11,759 nt of DNA from Natrialbaceae archaeon B1-Br10_E2g27 (GCA_001563885.1 LKMM01000046.1:1-11759); one strand, 5' to 3'. Positions 1-7,381 are shown, counted from the first letter of the stretch. Numbers and translations: made by a program. The notes: generated by a model not told the origin, from the sequence alone.

Positions 1-3
1 ACA

Positions 4-19
4 CGTTCGTTTACGAACG
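4..19. repeat. 16-bp perfect inverted repeat near left edge
   Basis: CGTTCGT-TT-ACGAACG is an exact palindrome with 7-bp arms and a 2-bp centre. It lies about 40 bp beyond the stop codon of dnaG, which runs towards it. It could be an operator or promoter element of a gene beyond the left edge, or a 3'-end structure for dnaG. No U-rich tract directly follows it on the minus strand, so the terminator reading is weak. Confidence 0.45.
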
Positions 20-55
20 ATGGTTGAGAAAGAAGATACCGAACCGCAACGAGCG

Positions 56-1390
56 CTAGCCGGTCTCGGGTGGGTCCTCGGCGATGTCGGTGACTGCGTG
101 GACCCGTACCGCAGTCGGGCGTTTGGTAAACTGTCCGAGCGAGCGGGCAACGATGCGTTCGACGCCGCTGTCGGCAGCCAAATCGAGCAATCGCTGGGTC
201 AAAATAGCGTCGAGAACGATCGTTTCCGGTGGCTCCTCGAGTCCCTCGAGGCTGTCGTAGGCATCACTCGCGTCGGCTTCCTCGAGCACCGTTGTGTCGG
301 CGTCGAGAAATCGGACGCGGTCAGTTCCTGCCCTGATGATCTCGGATGCGTGCTCGTAGACGGTGGTCGGGTCGGCCTCGGCCCCGTCTGTGTCATCGAC
401 CTCAGAGACACTAGCGTCGTCGATTTCGGTTCCGTTGGCGTCTGCGGCCGTCGAGTCAGCGGCTGCTGGCTCGGCTGGCGATGGTCGTGGTTCACTCGAG
501 TCGTCACCAGTCGTCGGCGTCGACGCTGGTGGTGCAGGCGTTGTGCTGCCGTCGGTGGCGGCGATGGCGGCACGCGGTTCGTTGAGGCCGGAAACGGCAT
601 CGTAAGGGACCTTGTTGCGAAGTGCAGCGAACAGTTCGTGGTGGTCGAGTGCTTCGACGGAATCGCCAGCTGGGGCGAAGGCGACGTAGTCGATGTCGCC
701 GACCTGGGCGAGTTCCGCCAGGATGAGTTCACCACCACGGTCGCCATCGAGGAAGGCGGTGACGGTTCGGTGGCGAGTGAGTTCGGCAACGGCGTCGGGG
801 ACGTTCGTCCCCTCGACGGCGATGGCGTTTTTGATCCCGTATTTGAGCAACGTAAGCACGTCCGATCGGCCTTCGACGATAATTATCGCATCACTGTCGG
901 TAACTCGTGGCCCCGCCGGAAGACCCTCATACTCGGTAATATCTTCGACCCGAACGTATTCGCGTACCTCCGCTAAAATCTCCTCAGAAGACATCACGCT
1001 ATCGTCAAAGCCCGTCCGCAACAACTCCTTTGCACGCTCGACGACTTCTTTGCGCTTTGCCGCCCGAACGTCTTCGATTTCGGTCACCTCGAGGCTGGCC
1101 CGGCAGGGACCGACGCGGGTGATGGTCTCGAGGGCGGCCGCGAGGGTGGCGGTTTCGACTTTATCTAAGCTGGTGGCAATGGTGGCCGTGCCGGTCGACT
1201 GGCCGCTGGTGCTTGTGATTTCGACGTCGATACGGCCGACCTTTTGTGACTGGCGCAGATCACGAAGATCGAGGTCGTCGCCGAGCAAGCCTTCGGTCTG
1301 GCCGAAGATGGCACCGACGACGTCGCTTCGCTCGACGACCCCGTCGGCCGTGACGTCCGCGTGGATGAGGTATTTCGAGGTGTCTTCCAT
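56..1390 (-). CDS. dnaG: Archaeal DnaG-type primase (Toprim), 444 aa
   Basis: This is the archaeal DnaG, a Toprim-fold protein that makes short RNA primers in vitro and in archaea is also found with the RNA exosome. The start was set at the ATG at 1388-1390, which gives the conserved archaeal DnaG opening MEDTSKYLIHADVTADGVVE; a reading frame from 1480 would add 30 residues with no resemblance to the family. The N-terminal region (about residues 1-150) includes the stretch around GDDLDLRDLRQSQKVGRIDV. The Toprim domain follows at about 165-260, with the catalytic Glu in VEGRSD (E173) and the metal-binding DGDRGG (215-220). Residues about 275-345 are a low-complexity Ala/Pro/Thr/Asp/Glu linker, probably disordered. 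A conserved C-terminal domain (about 345-435, with TIVLDAILTQRLLDLAADSG) ends the protein. No zinc-binding or DnaB-interaction domains of bacterial DnaG are visible, as expected. The gene ends in TAG. Confidence 0.95.
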   Translation of the reverse strand: MEDTSKYLIHADVTADGVVERSDVVGAIFGQTEGLLGDDLDLRDLRQSQKVGRIDVEITSTSGQSTGTATIATSLDKVETATLAAALETITRVGPCRASLEVTEIEDVRAAKRKEVVERAKELLRTGFDDSVMSSEEILAEVREYVRVEDITEYEGLPAGPRVTDSDAIIIVEGRSDVLTLLKYGIKNAIAVEGTNVPDAVAELTRHRTVTAFLDGDRGGELILAELAQVGDIDYVAFAPAGDSVEALDHHELFAALRNKVPYDAVSGLNEPRAAIAATDGSTTPAPPASTPTTGDDSSEPRPSPAEPAAADSTAADANGTEIDDASVSEVDDTDGAEADPTTVYEHASEIIRAGTDRVRFLDADTTVLEEADASDAYDSLEGLEEPPETIVLDAILTQRLLDLAADSGVERIVARSLGQFTKRPTAVRVHAVTDIAEDPPETG

Positions 1391-1412
1391 TGGAGATCCG
1401 TCCCGGAGAGGA

Positions 1413-1440
1413 CAGAAACCGGATCCGATATCGGTTTGTG
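1413..1440. repeat. Imperfect inverted repeat upstream of dnaG
   Basis: CAGAAACCG (1413-1421) and CGGTTTGTG (1432-1440) form 9-bp arms with one mismatch around a 10-bp spacer that partly overlaps the palindrome CCGATATCGG (1425-1434). It lies 23-50 nt before the dnaG start codon. If transcription begins near 1439, as the candidate TATA element suggests, the repeat would fold at the very 5' end of the dnaG leader; otherwise it could be a DNA-level operator. Function is not shown. Confidence 0.35.
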
Positions 1441-1460
1441 ACAAAGTTGGTTCGTGACGC

Positions 1461-1468
1461 TCAAATAG
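1461..1468 (-). promoter_or_regulatory. Candidate TATA element for dnaG
   Basis: On the minus strand the gap before dnaG reads CTATTTGA here, the most TATA-like sequence between the two minus-strand genes. Its centre is about 75 nt before the dnaG ATG, so it would give a leader of about 50 nt, longer than the leaderless norm. The gap to the upstream minus-strand gene is 125 bp, so an independent promoter is plausible, but this particular element is only a candidate. Confidence 0.25.
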
Positions 1469-1515
1469 CTGTTGACGCACAGCGTGCTCGCTTATTACGA
1501 CCGGAACACGGCCGA

Positions 1516-2337
1516 CTAATACGACGGCCGATACCAGTACCAGTAGGCCGTGACGACGAGCAAGACAGTCAGGCCGCCAAGAAAGAACACCAGACCTGGC
1601 GGCAGGGTGAAAATAGCCTCACCGACATCCGGGGCCTCCTCGCCGATCATGTAGCCATCATCGGCGATCGGTTCGGCGTCGTCAGCCGGTGCATCGAGGT
1701 CCTCCTCGATGGCATCGTCGTCGACCATATCAGCATCGGGTTCCTCCGCTATGTCTTCATCCGCGTCGGCTTCATCCTCGAATTCCTCCTCGGGTAGTGT
1801 GTCGTCGGTACCCGTCACTCCCGGCCCGTCGTCTACCTCGGCATCATCCGCTGGCTCATCTACCGCGCGGTCGTCGGTCGGGCCGGCCGCGGAGGGATCG
1901 AACCACCGTGTCGCCCCATACTGGACCAGGAGACTCCCACCGGCAAGCGCACCAACTGCGCCGATCAGCCGCGAGATGGCTGTTTTCAACCGCGAACCGG
2001 TCGACTCATCGCTCGTGACGATCAGCGGGCCGGCTGTTGTCCCGTAGACACTCATCTCGTTGCCCCGCGAGGAGTACCAGGTGTCGACGACCTCGATGAG
2101 CCCAGCCTCCTCGAGGTTCGCTAAGTGATAGTTGACGTTCTGGATCGAGGAATCGATCCGCTCGGCGATATCACTCGGCGTCGCGGGTTCGTCCTCGAGA
2201 GTGGCGTAGATTTGTCGGGCCGTCGTCGATGAGAGCGCACTGAAGACCGCATCGGCGTCTTCGCCCTCTAACTCGACGATTCGCGGCGGCCCATCGTTCG
2301 GTGGAGGGTCAGACCGAAACGGGAACAGGCGAGCCAT
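1516..2337 (-). CDS. Membrane-anchored winged-helix (ArsR-like) regulator, 273 aa
   Basis: This is a probable DNA-binding regulator held at the cytoplasmic membrane. Residues about 27-100 form a winged helix of the ArsR-like type: FSALSSTTARQIYATLEDE, then a helix-turn-helix over TPSDIAERIDSSIQNVNYHL, and ANLEEAGLIEVV leading into the wing. A first hydrophobic segment lies at about 122-142 (ISRLIGAVGALAGGSLLVQY), and a second at about 246-268 with aromatic residues near the end (TAYWYWYRPSY). Between them is a loop of about 95 residues dominated by Asp and Glu, probably exposed outside the cell. The start was placed at the ATG at 2335-2337 (MARLFPFRSDPPP), because the 24 extra upstream codons cross the promoter region and have no family-like content. 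It is divergent from the transporter pair starting at 2563, so control of that pair or of itself is possible but unproven. Ligand and target genes are unknown. Confidence 0.85.
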   Translation of the reverse strand: MARLFPFRSDPPPNDGPPRIVELEGEDADAVFSALSSTTARQIYATLEDEPATPSDIAERIDSSIQNVNYHLANLEEAGLIEVVDTWYSSRGNEMSVYGTTAGPLIVTSDESTGSRLKTAISRLIGAVGALAGGSLLVQYGATRWFDPSAAGPTDDRAVDEPADDAEVDDGPGVTGTDDTLPEEEFEDEADADEDIAEEPDADMVDDDAIEEDLDAPADDAEPIADDGYMIGEEAPDVGEAIFTLPPGLVFFLGGLTVLLVVTAYWYWYRPSY

Positions 2338-2365
2338 GTCAGCGTTGGAGAGAGTCGTGTGCCAA

Positions 2366-2393
2366 CCGGTATACGCTTTTTGCTCGCCGGTAT
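2366..2393 (-). promoter_or_regulatory. Candidate promoter of the winged-helix gene with direct repeats
   Basis: On the minus strand, GTATAC at 2369-2374, preceded by an A-run (2376-2380 region), is the best TATA candidate. It is centred about 34 nt before the ATG and would give a short leader of about 8 nt. CCGGTAT occurs twice on the plus strand, at 2366-2372 and 2387-2393, exactly 21 bp apart, which is two helical turns. The first copy overlaps the TATA candidate, so a protein bound to the pair could control this promoter. Confidence 0.35.
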
Positions 2394-2443
2394 GCAGTAG
2401 TAAGCCCAATCAAATCACACCCAGGGACCATCTAGTGCTTTGA

Positions 2444-2507
2444 CAAGCCTGAACTGATGGGTCGAACCAGTCGGCGGGTGTCGGTTCGACCCATCAGTCG
2501 ACGCTTG
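2444..2507. repeat. Large hairpin-forming inverted repeat in divergent intergenic region
   Basis: The arms ACTGATGGGTCGAACC (2453-2468) and its exact reverse complement (2483-2498) are 16 bp long and flank a 14-nt loop (2469-2482). Outside a 4-by-4 internal mismatch, a further 5-bp match extends the structure: CAAGC at 2444-2448 and GCTTG at 2503-2507. It lies between the divergent winged-helix and DUF3311 genes, about 27 bp upstream of the DUF3311 TATA element. It may be a regulator-binding site, a cruciform-forming site, or the mark of a lost mobile element. It is not a tRNA, although the right arm contains a T-loop-like GGTTCGA. Confidence 0.8.
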
Positions 2508-2533
2508 GCGGAGTACTAGCGTAAGGGCAAAGC

Positions 2534-2540
2534 AATTATT
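2534..2540 (+). promoter_or_regulatory. TATA element of the DUF3311-symporter operon
   Basis: AATTATT is centred 26 nt before the ATG at 2563, the spacing expected of a leaderless haloarchaeal transcript. The surrounding sequence is GC-rich, so the element stands out. Confidence 0.55.
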
Positions 2541-2562
2541 GAGGCCGTGACTGAGCACGGGT

Positions 2563-2841
2563 ATGAACCGGCTCGAGCGAGTGGGATGGCTCGCGGTCGC
2601 TATCGTTCTCTGTGTGTTTACGATACCCTGGTTTTTCTGGGGGGATTCGACGGTCGTGGCTGGGATACCGCTGTGGCTGTGGTGGCACGTTGGTTGGATG
2701 CTGTTGGCTTCGGTTGTCTTCTGGCTGTTCACACAACGTGCGTGGGGAATCGGCATCGAGCCGAAAGAAGGCGACCGAGAGGGGCCAGGAGGTCGCCCCG
2801 AACCGACAGACGGTGACGCCGGGGGTGGTGAGAGGCTGTGA
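2563..2841 (+). CDS. DUF3311 family small membrane protein, 92 aa
   Basis: This short membrane protein has two hydrophobic helices, at about residues 7-26 and 35-57, and a polar Gly/Glu/Asp-rich tail. The spacing and the segment IPLWLWWHVGWMLLASVVFW match the DUF3311 family, whose members are commonly encoded directly before sodium:solute symporters. The stop codon TGA (2839-2841) overlaps the GTG start of the symporter gene in the sequence GTGA, so the two are almost certainly translationally coupled. By analogy with other small partners of SSS permeases it may help assemble or stabilise the transporter; this is inference. The ATG at 2563 is supported by the TATA element 26 nt upstream. Confidence 0.85.
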   Translation: MNRLERVGWLAVAIVLCVFTIPWFFWGDSTVVAGIPLWLWWHVGWMLLASVVFWLFTQRAWGIGIEPKEGDREGPGGRPEPTDGDAGGGERL

Positions 2842-4391
2842 GCCTCTCGTTGCAACTCGGGATCATCGTCGGCTATCTCGTAGTCGCGTTGCTCGTGGGA
2901 GTCGTTGCCTACCGGATGACCGAGCGAACAGCCGAGGACTTCTATCTCGCGAGTCGAACCTTCGGGACGGTCGTCTTGCTGTTTACGACCTTTGCAACCT
3001 TGCTGTCGGCGTTTACCTTCTTCGCCGGGCCGAACGTCGCCTACGCCGAAGGCCCCGAGTGGGTGCTCGTGATGGGGCTGATGGATGGGATCATCTTTGC
3101 AATCTTGTGGTATCTGATCGGCTACAAACAGTGGCTGCTCGGGCAAACCCACGAGTATGTCACCCTCGGCGAGATGCTCGGCGACCGGTTTGGCTCGAGG
3201 CGACTCAGGGGGCTGGTCGCCGGCGTCAGCCTGCTGTGGCTCTTTCCGTACGTCATGTTACAGCAAGTCGGCGCAGGAACTGCACTCGAGGCGCTGACCG
3301 ACGGGGCGCTTCCCTACGCCGCTGGCGCGGGACTGATTACGGCGTTTATGATCCTCTATGTCGTCGTTGCCGGCATGCGTGGCATCGCCTGGACCGACAC
3401 CCTCCAGGGCGCGTTCATGCTCGTCACTACCTGGGTCGCGATGCTCTGGCTGCTTGCCGTCGTCGGTGGGCCCAGTGTGGCCACGTCGGCGCTCGAAGCC
3501 GAAGCAGCCGGCCACCTCACACTCGGGAGTGAGTTTTATACGCCCCAGTGGATGCTTTCGACGGCGATCACGATCGGGTTCGGGGTGGCGATGTTTCCAC
3601 AGGTCAACCAGCGGTTCTTTGCCGCCGGCTCACGGACGGTGCTCAAACGCTCGTTTGCCCTCTGGCCGATTCTCTGTGTCCTGTTGTTCGTCCCCTCCTT
3701 TATGATCGGCGCGTGGGCACGTGGACTCGACATCACGATTGCCGAAGGCGAAAACGTTCTTCCCGTGGTGCTCGCCGAATTCACTCCCATATGGTTCGCC
3801 GCACTCGTCATCGCGGGGGCGATGGCCGCGATGATGTCCTCTTCGGATTCGATGTTGCTCTCTGGGTCATCGTATTTCACTCGGGACCTCTACCGTCCCT
3901 TCATCGATCGTGGGCTCTCGGAACGACGCGAGGACCTGATCGCTCGCATCGGCGTCGTCGCCTTTGCGACGGCTGCGTTTCTCGTAAGCCTCGAGACGCC
4001 GGCGACGCTGTTCGAACTCGGCGACGCGGCGTTCAGTGGCTTCGCCCAGCTTACGTTGCCGGTCCTCGTGGCCCTCTACTGGCGCAAAACGACACGTGCC
4101 GGCATCATCGCCGGCATCCTTTCCAGTCAGGCGTTTTATCTCTCGGCGCTGTTCGTCGAGTCCATCGTCGCCGCGCTCGAGGCAGTTGGCCAATTTCCGG
4201 TCGCTGCCGACGTGGTGCCCATGCTCATCGTTGTGGTTACGACCGTCCTCAGAGAGAGCTACTTCGGCTGGACGGCCGGGCTCGTGGGGATGGGAGTTGG
4301 GCTCTTCGTAACCGTTGGCGTCTCACTCGTGACCTCGCCGGCAGCCGAAGAGAAACTGACACTCTACTTCGAGGGGCTTCGAGCGGACTGA
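2838..4391 (+). CDS. Sodium:solute symporter (SSS) family permease, 517 aa
   Basis: This is a multi-pass membrane transporter of the SSS family (PutP/PanF/vSGLT type), expected to move a small solute into the cell using the sodium gradient. The length and about 13 hydrophobic stretches fit the family. Recognisable segments are the unwound first core helix region (TFATLLSAFTFFAGPNVAYA, residues 51-70), GMRGIAWTDTLQGAFML (179-195), PQVNQRFFAAGS (254-265) and GAMAAMMSSSDSMLLSGSSYF (327-347). The last contains the serines that in characterised members coordinate sodium at the Na2 site (compare S340/T341 in PutP). Translation starts at a GTG (2838-2840) overlapping the stop of the DUF3311 gene. 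The DUF3311 partner gives a slight hint towards the pantothenate-permease-like branch, but substrate cannot be read from the sequence. Confidence 0.9.
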   Translation: MSLSLQLGIIVGYLVVALLVGVVAYRMTERTAEDFYLASRTFGTVVLLFTTFATLLSAFTFFAGPNVAYAEGPEWVLVMGLMDGIIFAILWYLIGYKQWLLGQTHEYVTLGEMLGDRFGSRRLRGLVAGVSLLWLFPYVMLQQVGAGTALEALTDGALPYAAGAGLITAFMILYVVVAGMRGIAWTDTLQGAFMLVTTWVAMLWLLAVVGGPSVATSALEAEAAGHLTLGSEFYTPQWMLSTAITIGFGVAMFPQVNQRFFAAGSRTVLKRSFALWPILCVLLFVPSFMIGAWARGLDITIAEGENVLPVVLAEFTPIWFAALVIAGAMAAMMSSSDSMLLSGSSYFTRDLYRPFIDRGLSERREDLIARIGVVAFATAAFLVSLETPATLFELGDAAFSGFAQLTLPVLVALYWRKTTRAGIIAGILSSQAFYLSALFVESIVAALEAVGQFPVAADVVPMLIVVVTTVLRESYFGWTAGLVGMGVGLFVTVGVSLVTSPAAEEKLTLYFEGLRAD

Positions 4392-4451
4392 TCGATCGCC
4401 GACTGCGTTGGATCGTCAGACCGAAACCGCCCGCTCGCATACCGCCTGCCA

Positions 4452-5054
4452 ATGAGCTCCGATCTGCCGGCCGAATTCGCCAAGCGGTGGGAGCCGGTGA
4501 CGACGCTTACGGACGACCGAAGCGTTTTCGTCGTCTCCATCGCCGCTGAGACGACCGTCTACGGCCCCACCGACGAACCGAATCCTGCCATCTTCGAGGG
4601 ATCGATTCCGATCCGATCGCTGTTTATCGTCGATCTCGAGTTCTCGCCGTCGCTGCCGAGTGTCGGCGTCTCGCCGGCCGGCATCGTCTCGATGGCCGCC
4701 CCGAAAGCCAAAAATGGCTTCGTCGACGCTGTCGCGGATAAGGGTCTGGTCGTCGACGGCGTCCGGGAGACGATCGCGTTCGAACGAGACGGCGGTGCCC
4801 CCGGAAAATGGTACGTCTTAGACGCCGGCTACCCCCTCTCGAATAGCAACGCCGATCGACTCACCGCCGAGGCCCACGTCGTCGTCTGGCCAACCGATCG
4901 AAGTTTCGGCGTCGTCGGCGGGACGCTTCCGCTCGAGGCCGGCGATGGGTTCGACGCCGACCCAGAACGCGACCGCGAGCGAATCGCACGCCTCGCCAGA
5001 ACTGTCGACGATGCATCCACCGACGGTGGTGATACTGCCGACCGTTCGTCGTAA
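4452..5054 (+). CDS. Uncharacterised haloarchaeal protein, 200 aa
   Basis: I do not recognise this family. The protein is acidic and soluble in appearance, with no signal peptide and no clear membrane helix. It alternates predicted beta strands (SVFVVSIAAETTVYG, SLFIVDLEFSPSLP, ETIAFERDG, KWYVLDAGYPLS, AHVVVWPTDRSFGVVGGTLPL) with few helices, suggesting a mainly beta fold. A short helix follows at ERDRERIARLARTVDDA, and the last 15 or so residues are a disordered polar tail. Codon use and amino-acid composition match the neighbouring genes, so it is very likely real. It starts 60 bp after the symporter stop on the same strand, and the gap has no convincing TATA element, so it may be read from the symporter transcript. 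Function is unknown. Confidence 0.8.
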   Translation: MSSDLPAEFAKRWEPVTTLTDDRSVFVVSIAAETTVYGPTDEPNPAIFEGSIPIRSLFIVDLEFSPSLPSVGVSPAGIVSMAAPKAKNGFVDAVADKGLVVDGVRETIAFERDGGAPGKWYVLDAGYPLSNSNADRLTAEAHVVVWPTDRSFGVVGGTLPLEAGDGFDADPERDRERIARLARTVDDASTDGGDTADRSS

Positions 5055-5128
5055 TCGTCGCCCCGGAGTGGTGAGCATCCACATACAGGGGCAGTCGGGT
5101 GTCCGTCCCTCGAGTCGAGTCTGGCTGG

Positions 5129-5159
5129 TTTTATACCCGGAGCGACGCTCTAGCCGGGT

Positions 5160-5161
<2 letters not shown>
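5129..5161 (+). promoter_or_regulatory. Regulator promoter with overlapping inverted repeat (probable operator)
   Basis: TTTTATA (5129-5135) is centred 28 nt before the ATG at 5160, indicating a leaderless transcript. A perfect 8-bp inverted repeat, ATACCCGG (5133-5140) and CCGGGTAT (5154-5161), with a 13-bp spacer, starts inside the TATA element and ends inside the start codon. The arm centres are 21 bp apart, about two helical turns, which suits a dimeric winged-helix protein. A smaller AGCG-A-CGCT palindrome (5141-5149) lies between the arms. Binding here would block TBP/TFB and the transcription start, so autorepression by the encoded regulator is the natural hypothesis. Confidence 0.6.
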
Positions 5162-6083
<922 letters not shown>

Positions 6084-6155
6084 GGACGGGATACCGTTCA
6101 GCGAGGACGGTAGGTCCAACTTCCAGACTTCTTTCGAGTTAATATGTTCAGAAAG

Positions 6156-6162
6156 TATTTAT
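6156..6162 (+). promoter_or_regulatory. TATA element of lipoprotein gene 1
   Basis: TATTTAT is centred 26 nt before the ATG at 6185, in a locally A/T-rich stretch (6139-6184). This supports a leaderless transcript and argues for the 6185 start over the in-frame ATG at 6161, which would lie inside the element. Confidence 0.6.
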
Positions 6163-6184
6163 GCCAATCATATATGTTGAACGT

Positions 6185-6685
6185 ATGAGAGTACGGCGAC
6201 GAACGATACTTTTTGCATCGGTCGCATCCGTCACAGCGATTGCTGGTTGCCTCGGCGATGAACCGACCGACGACGAGAACGAATCGACCAACGGCGAAGG
6301 TCAAAACGACGAAAAGGAGGCGCACGAGTCCATAGATCATGAGATCCCGGAAGGAGGGTCAATATCTGTGCTCATCGAGGCAGACATCTCAGATGACGTG
6401 CCGATTCTCAACGCAACCGAAGAGTCGTTGCTCGAAGACGAGCACATAGAGACGGCACTCGAGGAGGCCGACGACGAGTACGAACCGGGAATGAAAGACG
6501 AGTTGGATCCTGAAGATCGATGGGGGAGCGAACTCGTAACAAACTGGGTTGATACTAACGACGAGTTTGATGCGACCATAGAGACACTCGGACGGGACAA
6601 CCAAGCGAATACGCATCAATGGTACGTCGAGTACAATGAAACACGGTATATGATTCGAGTTGAGTGGCCGCCGGAACCGGAGTAA
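6185..6685 (+). CDS. Tat-exported lipoprotein, paralogue 1, 166 aa
   Basis: This is a small secreted lipoprotein of unknown function. The N-terminus MRVRRRTILFASVASVTAIAG has a twin-arginine region, a short hydrophobic core and a lipobox ending at C22, typical of haloarchaeal Tat lipoproteins. Residues about 23-57 are an Asp/Glu/Asn-rich spacer. The globular part (about 58-166) contains SISVLIEADISDDVPILNA, LLEDEHIETALEEADDEYEPGM, a WGSELVTNW segment, ETLGRDN, and a C-terminal HQWYVEYNETRYMIRVEW with alternating strand character. It is a paralogue of the gene at 6764, about half identical by eye over the globular part. The start at 6185 puts the RR motif at the N-terminus; an ATG at 6161 would add eight residues ahead of it. 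It follows the regulator by 101 bp and may be its target, by proximity only. No domain family recognised. Confidence 0.82.
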   Translation: MRVRRRTILFASVASVTAIAGCLGDEPTDDENESTNGEGQNDEKEAHESIDHEIPEGGSISVLIEADISDDVPILNATEESLLEDEHIETALEEADDEYEPGMKDELDPEDRWGSELVTNWVDTNDEFDATIETLGRDNQANTHQWYVEYNETRYMIRVEWPPEPE

Positions 6686-6689
6686 ATCG

Positions 6690-6720
6690 CTTCGGTCTCT
6701 GCACTCGCCGAATCGCTCGC
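6690..6720 (+). pseudogene. Short remnant of the regulator gene between the lipoprotein genes
   Basis: Positions 6693-6720 match 5866-5893 of the intact regulator gene at 25 of 28 bases, covering the part coding for SVSELAESLA. It begins just after the TAA of lipoprotein 1. An 18-nt stretch (6698-6715) is identical to 7403-7420 in the larger remnant, while the intact gene differs within it, so the two remnants share a more recent ancestor with each other. Nothing more of the regulator is recognisable before the next gene. Confidence 0.6.
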
Positions 6721-6730
6721 CGGCGAGCAG

Positions 6731-6738
6731 AAAATATT
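6731..6738 (+). promoter_or_regulatory. Candidate TATA element of lipoprotein gene 2
   Basis: AAAATATT is centred about 29 nt before the ATG at 6764. The element homologous to the TATA of lipoprotein 1 is missing: the two upstream regions align as TCAGA(A)AGTAT...TGAACGTATGAGA, with about 20 nt deleted in this copy. This upstream A/T stretch may have taken over. Confidence 0.4.
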
Positions 6739-6763
6739 CACGCTGGTCAGAAGTATTGAACGT

Positions 6764-7321
6764 ATGAGACTACGGCGACGAACGGTACTGCTTGTATTCG
6801 CCACGTCCGTCACAGCGATCGCCGGGTGTATCGCCGATGAAGCGACCGAAAGCGGGAACCAATCGGCCGACGGCGAAGACCGGAGCGACGACGAAGAGGA
6901 ATCGACCGAGAACGACGGACCTCAACCTCCTCAGAGCGACGAGGAGGAAGCGCCCGATGATCCTGACCACCCAGGAGGGCAGTCGGAGCTGGGTTATATA
7001 CGTGTGTTCATCGCGGTCGATATCCCAGATGATGCGACGATCCTCGATGCAAAAGAAGACTCGTTGCTCGACGACGAGTACATAAAGGCGGCACTCGAGT
7101 ATGCCGACGAGGAGTACGAGCCGGAGATGGAAGACGAGTTTGACCCCGAAGAGCAAGGCAAATTCGGAAGTGAACTCGTAGAATACCCGATTCGAGGTCT
7201 GGACGAAATTAGTGCGGCCAGAGAGACGCTCGGACGTGACAACGAGCATAGTGGTTTTCAATGGTTCGTCGAGCATACCGGAACGAAATATAAGATCCAC
7301 ATCCAGGGGCCACCGGAGTGA
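6764..7321 (+). CDS. Tat-exported lipoprotein, paralogue 2, 185 aa
   Basis: This is the second of two tandem lipoproteins of unknown function. MRLRRRTVLLVFATSVTAIAG followed by C22 is a twin-arginine lipoprotein signal nearly superimposable on paralogue 1. The acidic spacer (about 23-77) is about 20 residues longer, with runs such as SDDEEESTENDGPQPPQSDEE. The globular part (about 78-185) aligns with the first copy along its whole length with a two-residue insertion (GK before FGSELVE). Strictly shared blocks are ESLL/DSLL, DEYEP/EEYEP, DP-E, GSELV, ETLGRDN and QW-VE. In DNA, the first 30 or so bases around the start codon are almost identical between copies (TTGAACGTATGAGA then TACGGCGACGAACG), and the shared match begins just upstream of the ATG, consistent with segmental duplication. 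The divergence and retained frames suggest both are functional. Confidence 0.82.
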   Translation: MRLRRRTVLLVFATSVTAIAGCIADEATESGNQSADGEDRSDDEEESTENDGPQPPQSDEEEAPDDPDHPGGQSELGYIRVFIAVDIPDDATILDAKEDSLLDDEYIKAALEYADEEYEPEMEDEFDPEEQGKFGSELVEYPIRGLDEISAARETLGRDNEHSGFQWFVEHTGTKYKIHIQGPPE

Positions 7322-7381
7322 GTCGGCTCATACTGCCAGACGTGCGTCGTGAATCGTCGCCCCAAGGTGGCGACCACACAG

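Noticed and set aside
20..976. Long plus-strand open frame antisense to dnaG
   Set aside because: Its product is Trp/Arg/Cys-rich and unlike haloarchaeal proteins; it is the antisense shadow of the GC-rich dnaG gene, whose own frame has clear Toprim motifs.
2453..2498. Possible tRNA or tRNA fragment because of GGTTCGA in the right arm
   Set aside because: The stem is a simple 16-bp hairpin; no acceptor, D-arm or anticodon arm can be drawn around it.
2415..3152. Minus-strand open frame across the intergenic hairpin and the DUF3311 and symporter genes
   Set aside because: Low-complexity His/Pro/Ser-rich translation without domain character, overlapping two well-supported genes on the other strand.
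6161..6184. Earlier ATG for lipoprotein 1 giving eight extra residues (MPIIYVER)
   Set aside because: It lies in the TATA element, displaces the twin-arginine signal from the N-terminus and has no equivalent in the paralogue.
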